7,746 nt of DNA from CAZGVW01 sp964529265 (lineage in GTDB: Bacteria > Planctomycetota > Phycisphaerae > Phycisphaerales > UBA1924), in the NCBI GenBank assembly GCA_964529265.1, contig CAZGVW010000212.1, forward strand, positions 1 to 7,746. The letters run 5' to 3'. Positions 1 through 6,535 of the stretch are shown in pieces. Both the position numbers and the translations under genes were made by a program. Each line of letters opens with the position of its first letter. The stretch's first letter is position 1. The notes beneath the pieces were generated by a model. It did not search any database. It was not told where the DNA came from and saw nothing but the letters and a program-made list of their open reading frames with translations.

Positions 1-1559
1 TCTATGGCTCGTGGGACCACCGCTTCCTGTTCCTGTTGTTGTACTCGTCGTCGGTGGATTACATCGGCGGCCTCGGCATCGTCCACGAGCGCCCGACGTG
101 GCGGAACGGAAGCCTGTTCCTCGGCGCGATGCTGGCGTCGACCTTTCTGCTGCTCGCGCCGATTGACTGGCCGGCCGTCTGGACGGCGATCCTCCCAGAG
201 GACGCATTTGCCGGCGGCTGGACGGAGCCCACCCATTGGCGCGGTTTGTTCGTGCCCGACGCGAGCTGGGTCAACCTCGTCGCGGCCTACGGGGCGCTGG
301 GCGTCCTCCTGCTGACCACCGTCGTCGGATACCACCTGCGACGCGCCGCGCAGCCCAAGTATTTCGTGACGGTGAGCATGGTCGTGAATCTCGCCCTGCT
401 CGGCTTTTTCAAGTACTTCGACTTCTTCATTGCAAGCGCCCAGAGCGGACTCGCCACCCTCGGGGTGGCTGTCGATCCCTGGCTCCTCGGCATTGTCGTG
501 CCCGCCGGCATCTCGTTCTACACGTTCCAGGCGATGAGCTACACCATCGACGTGTACCGCGATCACATCCGGCCGACGCATCACTTTCCGGATTACCTGC
601 TCTTCGTGTCATTCTTCCCTCACCTGGTCGCCGGCCCGATTCAGCAGGCGAACTGGCTGCTGCCGCAGCTGCAACGGGCGAGGACGTTCGATTGGGTCCG
701 GGTTCAGAGCGGCGGCTTTCTCATCGGGTGGGGACTCTTCAAGAAGATCTTCATCGCGGACAATCTGGCGCCGTTCGTGACGGGCGCGTACGCCGCCGGC
801 GCCAACCCATCCGGCCCCGAGGTGCTCTTCGCGACGTATGCGTTCGCCGTACAGATCTATGCGGACTTCAGCGCCTACAGCGACATCGCGCGAGGGACGG
901 CGCGTCTGATCGGGATCGAACTCACCGTCAATTTCAATCTGCCGTATCTGGCCACGAACCCGCGCGAGTTCTGGCGCCGGTGGCACATCAGCCTGAGCAG
1001 CTGGCTCCGCGATTACCTGTACCGGCCGCTCGGAGGCAGCCGCGGCAGCGTCGCGATGCTGTATCGGAATCTCCTGCTCACCATGATTCTCGGCGGGATG
1101 TGGCATGGCGCCCGCCTGAACTTCGTGCTGTGGGGTCTCTACCAGGGCCTCCTGCTGTGCGTGCACCGGCTGCTCGAGCCGTGGCTCGACCGCGTCACGC
1201 CGGCGGGCCGTGTGCGGCGGCGGGCCTTGACGGTCGTGTCCTGGGCCATCTTCTTCCACCTCGTGTGCTACGGGTGGCTGCTGTTCCGCGCCGAGACGGC
1301 CGGCCAGATCGCCGCCATGACGGTCGGCCTGACGACAGGTTGGGCGGACGTCGGCGCCCACGCGGGACTCCTGGCGCGCGTGTTGTGGTTTTCGTGGCCA
1401 TTGGTCCTGATGCAGCTCTTTCAGGCACAGGCGAAGAACCTGCTCGTCGCCCTCACGTGGCCGTGGCCCGTTCGGGCCGGCGTGTATCTGATGCTGTTCT
1501 ATCTCGTCGTGATTTTTGGAGCCAGTGAAGGTGAACAGTTCATCTACTTCCAGTTTTGA
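1..1559 (+). CDS. MBOAT-family membrane-bound O-acyltransferase (AlgI-like), 5' partial
   Basis: Polytopic inner-membrane enzyme of the AlgI/PatA/DltB class. Family members move an acyl group, usually acetyl, from a cytoplasmic donor to a periplasmic partner or glycan. The frame is open from nt 3 (518 codons) and the upstream codons read YGSWDHRF then a Leu/Phe run, the usual AlgI 'FYGSWDWRFL' block. The gene therefore starts outside the window, with perhaps 45 residues missing, and the TTG at nt 36 is internal. Numbering from the codon at nt 3, recognisable blocks are LLGFFKYFDFF (about 132-142), FFPHLVAGPIQQ (about 204-215), IYADFSAYSDIARG (about 285-298), EFWRRWHISLSSWLRDYLY (about 322-340) and GGMWHGARLNFVLWG (about 364-378). 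The C-terminus is the typical FIYFQF. The WHG histidine, the expected catalytic residue, is codon 1104-1106. An extra stretch of roughly 85 residues seems to lie between VDYIGG and the KYF..NLALLGFFKY block. The 3' end overlaps the next gene. Family assignment is firm; the substrate is unknown. Confidence 0.95.
   Translation, partial: YGSWDHRFLFLLLYSSSVDYIGGLGIVHERPTWRNGSLFLGAMLASTFLLLAPIDWPAVWTAILPEDAFAGGWTEPTHWRGLFVPDASWVNLVAAYGALGVLLLTTVVGYHLRRAAQPKYFVTVSMVVNLALLGFFKYFDFFIASAQSGLATLGVAVDPWLLGIVVPAGISFYTFQAMSYTIDVYRDHIRPTHHFPDYLLFVSFFPHLVAGPIQQANWLLPQLQRARTFDWVRVQSGGFLIGWGLFKKIFIADNLAPFVTGAYAAGANPSGPEVLFATYAFAVQIYADFSAYSDIARGTARLIGIELTVNFNLPYLATNPREFWRRWHISLSSWLRDYLYRPLGGSRGSVAMLYRNLLLTMILGGMWHGARLNFVLWGLYQGLLLCVHRLLEPWLDRVTPAGRVRRRALTVVSWAIFFHLVCYGWLLFRAETAGQIAAMTVGLTTGWADVGAHAGLLARVLWFSWPLVLMQLFQAQAKNLLVALTWPWPVRAGVYLMLFYLVVIFGASEGEQFIYFQF
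1518..1521 (+). promoter_or_regulatory. Ribosome binding site for the first SGNH gene
   Basis: GGAG lies inside the end of the MBOAT gene, 9 nt before GTG 1531. The other in-frame candidates fit less well: TTG 1516 has only T-rich sequence upstream, and GTG 1525 is just 3 nt from the GGAG. This favours GTG 1531 as the start. Confidence 0.55.
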
Positions 1560-2595
1560 GCTGGGGCCGCACGAGCGGGTCCGTCCTGGACGAGTGCCGG
1601 TTGCCGCCCTCGCGCTCCTGGCGCTCGTCGCGTTCGTCGAGATCATCGCGTCGGCGACCGACGAGTGGTTCGTCGATGCCGGTTCGTGGCACTGGCAGAG
1701 CAAGCGGGCGCTCCTCGATGCCGGCGCGCTTGACGGTGACGTGGCGGTCTTCGGGACCAGCGTGCTGGCCTTTGGCCTCGATCCGCAGATCGCGAATGCC
1801 GTGTCAGGGAACGGACGGGTCGTCAATCTCGCGATGCCCGGCATGATGCTGCAGCACCAGGCGCAGTTGCTGCGCGAGCGCGCCGCTTCGGCCGCACCAC
1901 CGAAGGTCGCCGTGCTCGAGTTCCGCGAGGTGGTCGTGACGCGCGAGAGCTGGCTGGTCGGTCCGTACTTCCGGTTCTGGGCGCGCGGCCGCGACTTCCT
2001 GGAGAGCCGCTTCTTCTACTTCAATCTCCCGCTAGGCCTCGCCTTTGTCGAGAACCGCATCTCCACGGTCTTCCGCTACCGCGAGGGGGTCAGCGACTGG
2101 ATCGTCGAGTCGGCCCGGGCCGGAGGCCTCGTCCGCCGCAGGCGTGACGCCAACCGGGCGATTCCAGCCCAGATGCAGGAACACGCCGGCTGGGCCAGGC
2201 GGCAGGTCGAGGATTGGTCGATCGACTCGTCCCCCAAACCCGGACGACCTCGTCCGTGGGTGGTCAACCCGGCCGGACAACTATGGCTCCGCCGGTTCCT
2301 GGACACGGCCGCGTCCCACAGATTGCATGTGGTGCTGCTGTTGACACCGGCGCCGCCGCCGCCGCGGCTGGTCGAGACACCGGGACCGCATGGCTTTCGA
2401 GCCCGCTTCACTGCCGACGTTGCCCGCCTGCGTGAAGAGTATCCCGGGCTCAATCTGGAAGTGTTCGAGCCGACTGGCTTCGCCCTCGATGACTTCGGCG
2501 ACGAGATCCATCTCAGCCCGAAAGGCCGTGTGAAGCTGAGTACGGCGTTCGCCGCGTGGCTGTCGGACTATCGACAACGGCATGTCCTCGAGTAA
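1531..2595 (+). CDS. Membrane-anchored SGNH/GDSL hydrolase-like protein, probable MBOAT partner
   Basis: Protein of 354 residues from GTG 1531; in-frame TTG 1516 or GTG 1525 would add 5 or 2 residues. A short polar N-terminus precedes one hydrophobic segment (VAALALLALVAFVEII, about 24-39), so the rest probably faces the periplasm. VAVFGTSVLAFGLDP (about 71-85) matches SGNH block I, with Ser77 (codon 1759-1761) as likely nucleophile. Near the C-terminus DEIHLSPKG supplies the Asp324-x-x-His327 pair typical of block V. Block I has GTS rather than GDS, as in the divergent DUF1574/DltD-like proteins often found beside MBOAT genes. NLAMPGMMLQHQ (about 105-116) fits the block II position; I see no clear GxND block. 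It overlaps the MBOAT gene by 29 nt and the next gene by 14 nt, implying coupled translation. Likely role: O-acyltransferase or esterase acting on a surface glycan with the MBOAT protein. A non-catalytic role is possible. Confidence 0.82.
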   Translation: MNSSSTSSFELGPHERVRPGRVPVAALALLALVAFVEIIASATDEWFVDAGSWHWQSKRALLDAGALDGDVAVFGTSVLAFGLDPQIANAVSGNGRVVNLAMPGMMLQHQAQLLRERAASAAPPKVAVLEFREVVVTRESWLVGPYFRFWARGRDFLESRFFYFNLPLGLAFVENRISTVFRYREGVSDWIVESARAGGLVRRRRDANRAIPAQMQEHAGWARRQVEDWSIDSSPKPGRPRPWVVNPAGQLWLRRFLDTAASHRLHVVLLLTPAPPPPRLVETPGPHGFRARFTADVARLREEYPGLNLEVFEPTGFALDDFGDEIHLSPKGRVKLSTAFAAWLSDYRQRHVLE

Positions 2596-4177
2596 TCCGT
2601 CAGCGGGTCTCCGGCGTTCGCGGTCCGTGGCGAACCCGACCGCGCTGCACCAGCGGGGATGCGGTACCCTACCGTCCGCTGTGTCGCTTCGAGAGACCGC
2701 CGTCGTCGCAGTGGGTCTGGCCGTATTGATTCTGGTGCAATTGGCCGGCACGGATTCCTTCTACCTGCTGCAGAAACACTTCTGGACCGACGAGATCTGC
2801 ACGCATACGGTGCTGAACGACGCGGATCCCGCTCACGTGTTCCACGCGCTTCGCGGCGGCGTGGAGATCAATCCGCCGGGCCTGCACCTTCTCCTGTTTG
2901 GGTTCACGACAATCGTGAACTCGACCTCCGAGCTGGCGCTGCGCAGCTTCGCGCTCCTGTCGATGATGGCCGCGCTGCTCGGGATCTACGCGGCGCTGCG
3001 CGAAGGCACCGGCGTCCTCGCGGCGCTGGCCGGAACGCTGGCCATCTGGGCCCATCCGCTGATCCTCGATCACGCGTTCGAAGTGCGGTACTACGGGCCC
3101 TGGCTCGCGGCCGCCGCGTGGTGCTGCGTGCTGCTGGCGCGCGCCCGCGCCGGCACGCTGGGCTCGATCGGCACGGTCGGGCTCGGGGTCACGTCGTTCT
3201 TCCTGTGCACGATTCACTACTTCGGCATCGTCACGCTCATCCTGATTGTGCTCGCGGAATGGTGGTGGTCGCGCGGCCAGCCGAGGCTGAGGCCCGGCGC
3301 GATCGCGGCGATTGCCGTCGGTCCCCTCGCCACGGCTGCCGCCATCGCGTTTCTGTTGCCGTACCAGCGATCGGCGACCACGGTCCGCACGTGGGTGCCC
3401 GACCCGACCGCCGCCCAGATCGTGGACTTCGCGACCACACTGCTGCTGCCGCTGCACCTCGCGGCGGTGCCCCTGGTGATCTGGCTGTCGCGGCTCACGA
3501 CGCGCGCAGCGGCGCCAACCGACGAGCCCTCGCGGGTCTCGGCAGCGGCCGTCGGCCTCACCGGTCTCGCGCTGCTGGCGCCGGCGCTCGTGGTCTTCTC
3601 GTTCCTCGCGCAGCCGGCGCTGATCAGCCGCTACGGACTGCCGGCGATTGCCGCGCTGGCGCCGGCCGTGGCCTTCACGGTGTCTCGCGTTCCCAGGATC
3701 TGGGTGCTGCTGTTGATCGGCTTCCTGATCGCCTCGAGCGCCTTCCAGATACGCCAGCGCGCGATCCGCGCGCAGGGATTCGATCGCGCGTGGCAGGAGT
3801 TGATACGCGACATCCGCGAGCACACGGACGGCGAACCGGTGGCCTTCGAAGTGCCCCACGACCTGAATGTCGTCTGGCATTACGCCGAGGACCTGCGCGG
3901 TCGGATCTTCCTGATCGACTTCCAGCCCGGCGAGCTCGGCGACCGGGTGGCGCCGTTTCGCATCTGGTCGCGGGACCTGGCCAGGCAGTTCGGGACGTTC
4001 TATGACGGCCCGCCGCTCCGGCCCTGGACCGACGTGCGGGATGCCGCGTCGGTCTTTGTCGTGCCCCATCCGGAGGCGTACACCGGGTCCCCGGATCCCC
4101 ACGAGCGTTATCCCCGATTCAGGATGACGCCCGTCCGCGGGCAGTTGCACAAGCTGGTGAAAGCCGATAAGCCCTGA
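2582..4177 (+). CDS. GT-C glycosyltransferase, GT39/ArnT-like multi-pass membrane protein
   Basis: Protein of 531 residues with about 11-12 hydrophobic segments between residues 38 and 388. FWTDEICTH (residues 67-75) after the first membrane segment carries the Asp70-Glu71 pair expected in the first periplasmic loop of GT39/PMT-type enzymes, where an acidic residue is catalytic. EINPPGLHLLLFG (95-107) matches the 'NPPL...LL' motif of this group, EVRYYGPWLA (167-176) its 'R.Y' region, and SRYGLPAIAALAPA (349-362) its 'RYLLPALP' region. Such enzymes use polyprenyl-phosphate sugars and act on the outer face of the membrane. A soluble tail of about 140 residues (391-531) follows, probably periplasmic. 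The ATG at 2582 overlaps the preceding gene and lacks a good Shine-Dalgarno, so coupling is likely. In-frame GTG codons at 2627 and 2681 are alternative starts that keep all membrane segments. The GT2 gene just downstream could supply the lipid-linked donor. Sugar and acceptor are unknown. Confidence 0.87.
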   Translation: MSSSNPSAGLRRSRSVANPTALHQRGCGTLPSAVSLRETAVVAVGLAVLILVQLAGTDSFYLLQKHFWTDEICTHTVLNDADPAHVFHALRGGVEINPPGLHLLLFGFTTIVNSTSELALRSFALLSMMAALLGIYAALREGTGVLAALAGTLAIWAHPLILDHAFEVRYYGPWLAAAAWCCVLLARARAGTLGSIGTVGLGVTSFFLCTIHYFGIVTLILIVLAEWWWSRGQPRLRPGAIAAIAVGPLATAAAIAFLLPYQRSATTVRTWVPDPTAAQIVDFATTLLLPLHLAAVPLVIWLSRLTTRAAAPTDEPSRVSAAAVGLTGLALLAPALVVFSFLAQPALISRYGLPAIAALAPAVAFTVSRVPRIWVLLLIGFLIASSAFQIRQRAIRAQGFDRAWQELIRDIREHTDGEPVAFEVPHDLNVVWHYAEDLRGRIFLIDFQPGELGDRVAPFRIWSRDLARQFGTFYDGPPLRPWTDVRDAASVFVVPHPEAYTGSPDPHERYPRFRMTPVRGQLHKLVKADKP

Positions 4178-4197
4178 CGGACGAGACACACCCTCCC

Positions 4198-5376
4198 ATG
4201 ACGCTCAGCATCGTGATTCCGGCATATAACGAGGAGAAGGCAATCGGCGCGATCGTCGAACGCTGCCTGGCCGCGCGCGACTATATCAAGGACGGCACGG
4301 GCATCACCGACGTCGAGATCATCGTCGTCAACGACGGGTCGGCCGATCGCACCGCAGACGTCGGTCAGCAGTTCCCCGAGATCACGCTGATCTCGTATCC
4401 CGTGAACAAGGGGTACGGCGCGGCGCTCAAGACCGGATTCGCAGCGGCCAAGGGGGACCTCGTCAGCTTCCTCGACGCCGACGGCACCTGCGATCCGCGC
4501 TTCTTCCGCGACCTCGCGCTGGCGATGGAACGCGGCCGTGCGGATATCTCGATCGGGTCGCGGCTCAACCCGCAGAGCAAGATGCCGGTCACGCGCCTGA
4601 TCGGCAACATCCTGTACGCGCTGCTCCTCGGAGCATTGAGCAATCGATCGGTCACCGATACCGCCAGCGGCATGCGCGTCATCCGCCGCTCCAGTCTGCC
4701 GCGCATCTTTCCGCTTCCCGACGGTATGCACTTCACGCCCGCGATGAGCGCGAAGGCGCTCTTCGACGAGGAGCTCGCCATCGTCGAAACGCCGATGCCG
4801 TATCACGAGCGCGTGGGCGCGTCGAAGCTGCGCGTGCTCTCGGACGGCGTCCGCTTCCTGCGATCGATCGTGGAGTGCGCCCTCATCTACCGGCCGGGCC
4901 GGCTGTTCAGCCTGCTGGCGTTGCCGTTCCTGGCCGTGGCCGTGCTCTTCTCGGTTCACCCCGTCGAGGTGTATCTGCGCGAGCGGGCGCTCGAGGAGTG
5001 GATGATCTACCGGTTGATCACCGTGCTGATGTGCTACCTCGTTGTTGCCATGCTGTTGAGTGCCAGCGTCCTCTCGGAACGGTTCGTGGCCGTCACGCGC
5101 GGCACCCGCCGCGTGCCCGGGTTCACCTTCGGCCTGGCGCATCGTTTCATCACACCCACAGCGCTGGTCGTGATTGGCGCTCTTCTGCTCGCCGTCGCAT
5201 CGGCCCTGAACTTCCAGGTCGCGCGTCAGTACCTGTCGACCGGCACGATTCAGGAACATTGGTCGCGCGTCCTGGTGGGCGGCTTCCTGGTCAGCGCAGC
5301 GGTCCACCTGGGCGTGACTGCTGCCCTGCTCCGCATGGCGGACATCCTGATCGAGAAGCGAACCGAGCGAGCCTGA
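4198..5376 (+). CDS. GT2 glycosyltransferase, polyprenyl-phosphate-sugar synthase type (DPM1/GtrB-like) with C-terminal membrane domain
   Basis: Protein of 392 residues. The N-terminal GT-A catalytic domain (about 1-230) opens with LSIVIPAYNEEKAIG (3-17), followed by IIVVNDGSADRT (41-52, nucleotide-binding Asp46) and NKGYGAALKTGFAAAKGD (70-87). The DxD metal site is in FLDADG (Asp93, Asp95). DTASGMRVIRR (154-164) and ERVGASKLRVLSDG (204-217) are characteristic of dolichyl/polyprenyl-phosphate hexose synthases. These transfer a sugar from a nucleotide donor to polyprenyl phosphate on the cytoplasmic face. Four hydrophobic segments follow (about 235-253, 273-293, 318-338, 357-379); GtrB-type enzymes usually have two. 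The start is ATG 4198, 20 nt after the GT-C stop, with only a weak purine-rich stretch upstream. Pairing with the GT-C gene suggests a donor-synthase/transferase couple. The sugar cannot be told from sequence. Confidence 0.93.
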   Translation: MTLSIVIPAYNEEKAIGAIVERCLAARDYIKDGTGITDVEIIVVNDGSADRTADVGQQFPEITLISYPVNKGYGAALKTGFAAAKGDLVSFLDADGTCDPRFFRDLALAMERGRADISIGSRLNPQSKMPVTRLIGNILYALLLGALSNRSVTDTASGMRVIRRSSLPRIFPLPDGMHFTPAMSAKALFDEELAIVETPMPYHERVGASKLRVLSDGVRFLRSIVECALIYRPGRLFSLLALPFLAVAVLFSVHPVEVYLRERALEEWMIYRLITVLMCYLVVAMLLSASVLSERFVAVTRGTRRVPGFTFGLAHRFITPTALVVIGALLLAVASALNFQVARQYLSTGTIQEHWSRVLVGGFLVSAAVHLGVTAALLRMADILIEKRTERA

Positions 5377-5383
5377 TCCGGCC

Positions 5384-6535
5384 ATGCAGAGAAAGGCGGC
5401 CATCGCCTGCGGCGTGGCACTGCTCACCTTGGGCGTGCTGGATGGCGTGCTCCGCGTGTGGACGAACAGTCCGATCTACCAGATCGCCCTGCCATCCATT
5501 CCGCTTCTCTCCCGCTATCACGCGAACGCGTCCGCGGATGAGCTGGTGGTGGGTGATCTCGGCCGGGCCACGCCTGCCGTAGACGATGACGAGCCGCGCC
5601 GGATCAGGACACAGATCGACACCTTCGGATTCCGGAACGACAAAGGCGCCGCGACGGGGCCTGTCGATCTCATCGTGCTGGGTGATTCGTTTGGATTCGG
5701 CGTTGGCACGTCCCAGGACGCGATTCTCGCCAGCCGGCTGCGCGATCGCTACGGCCGGTCGCCGTACAACCTGTCGATGCCCTGGACAGGCCCGTGGGCC
5801 CAGTTCATGAACCTCTCGGTCGAAGGGCCGCGACTGCTGATCCAACCGGGCGGCACGCTCATCTGGCTGCTCTTCACGGGCAACGACCTGGACGACCGCT
5901 ATGGCGACCTCGACCCCGATCGGCTGCCCCGCACTGGCCCGGCCGGCCGGCTCTGGATCGCTGCCAAGCGCATCCGGAACAGATCGCCGCTGTACCAGAT
6001 GCTGCGCCGCGCGGGCCGCAACCTGATTGCCGAACCGCAGGATCTCCTGACGGTGGTCGAAGCGCGCCCGTTCCTCAACGGCAGGACCCTGCTCTACCTC
6101 ACGCCGTACACCCAAAGCGGCAAGCGGACCTATGAGGATGTCGTCCAACACCCCAACCATGCGGCCCTCACGCGAACGGTCGCGGCCACGAAGGCGCTCG
6201 CCGCCCGGCTCGGTCTGACCTTGAAGATCGTGCTCGCGCCGGCCAAGGAAGAGGTGTATTCCTGGGCCACCGAGGGAGGCGCGCCATGGTCCACGCCGGC
6301 GACGCCGTCAGGGTTGTCGATGGCGCTCGAGCGGATCTGCGCCGATGCCGCGGTCGACTTCCTTGATTTGAAACCCTCGTTTGTCGCCGCGTCGAAGGAG
6401 CACTTCGACCGGTCGGGCGAACTGCTCTGGTGGTACGACGACACCCACTGGAACGGCGCCGGACATGATCTCGCGGCGACGATCATTCACGACCGACTGC
6501 TGGCGCGTGCGGCCGCCGAGGAGAAGCGGCCGTGA
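5384..6535 (+). CDS. SGNH hydrolase-like protein, AlgJ/AlgX-type acetyltransferase partner
   Basis: Protein of 383 residues with an N-terminal hydrophobic segment (about 4-25) that should act as a signal anchor and place the rest in the periplasm. TFGFRNDKG (80-88) is the usual lead-in 'GFR' motif. DLIVLGDSFGFGVGT (95-109) is a canonical GDS block with Ser102 (codon 5687-5689) as nucleophile. YNLSMPWTGPWAQF (128-141) fits block II and LLFTGNDLDD (162-171) the GxND block (Asn167). APAKEEVYS (285-293) resembles the 'PxKxxVY' segment of AlgJ/AlgX-like proteins, and WYDDTHWNGAGHDLAA (350-365) provides Asp352-x-x-His355. All expected catalytic elements are present. Family members O-acetylate exported polysaccharide with acyl groups delivered by an MBOAT protein; some relatives are esterases. 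It starts 7 nt after the GT2 gene, with a weak ribosome site, and ends in a 4-nt overlap with the next gene. Confidence 0.9.
   Translation: MQRKAAIACGVALLTLGVLDGVLRVWTNSPIYQIALPSIPLLSRYHANASADELVVGDLGRATPAVDDDEPRRIRTQIDTFGFRNDKGAATGPVDLIVLGDSFGFGVGTSQDAILASRLRDRYGRSPYNLSMPWTGPWAQFMNLSVEGPRLLIQPGGTLIWLLFTGNDLDDRYGDLDPDRLPRTGPAGRLWIAAKRIRNRSPLYQMLRRAGRNLIAEPQDLLTVVEARPFLNGRTLLYLTPYTQSGKRTYEDVVQHPNHAALTRTVAATKALAARLGLTLKIVLAPAKEEVYSWATEGGAPWSTPATPSGLSMALERICADAAVDFLDLKPSFVAASKEHFDRSGELLWWYDDTHWNGAGHDLAATIIHDRLLARAAAEEKRP
6518..6523 (+). promoter_or_regulatory. Ribosome binding site for the last gene
   Basis: GAGGAG lies in the last codons of the second SGNH gene, 8 nt before GTG 6532. It is the best Shine-Dalgarno match in the window, and it supports a GTG start that overlaps the preceding TGA as GTGA. 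Confidence 0.75.

Noticed and set aside
36..38. TTG at nt 36 as the start of the MBOAT gene
   Set aside because: The same frame is open to the left edge, and the codons before it encode the conserved YGSWDHRF block of the family, so the TTG is an internal Leu codon.
236..1528. 430-codon plus-strand open frame in a second frame of the MBOAT gene
   Set aside because: The product is an Arg/Ala/Pro-rich out-of-frame reading of the MBOAT gene with no membrane segments or motifs.
609..1844. 411-codon minus-strand open frame
   Set aside because: It lies opposite the MBOAT and SGNH genes and its product is rich in Arg, Gln, Glu and His with no recognisable domain, as expected for the complement of GC-rich coding DNA.
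2346..2364. Short CCG-repeat tract
   Set aside because: It encodes a short Pro run (APPPPR) in the first SGNH protein and is too short to be a meaningful repeat in GC-rich DNA.
2659..4005. 448-codon plus-strand open frame within the GT-C gene
   Set aside because: It is an Arg-rich out-of-frame reading of the GT-C gene; all family motifs lie in the other frame.
2669..4189. 506-codon minus-strand open frame
   Set aside because: It mirrors the GT-C gene almost exactly. The product is a low-complexity Arg/Gln/Glu/His-rich sequence without motifs, while the plus strand encodes a clear membrane enzyme.
4178..4197. The 20-nt gap before the GT2 gene as a site for a terminator or promoter
   Set aside because: No inverted repeat, T-run or promoter-like elements are visible, and the gap is too short to hold a full promoter outside the coding sequence.
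4108..5427. 439-codon minus-strand open frame
   Set aside because: It is opposite the GT2 gene, whose catalytic motifs are unambiguous; the antisense product has no domain signal.
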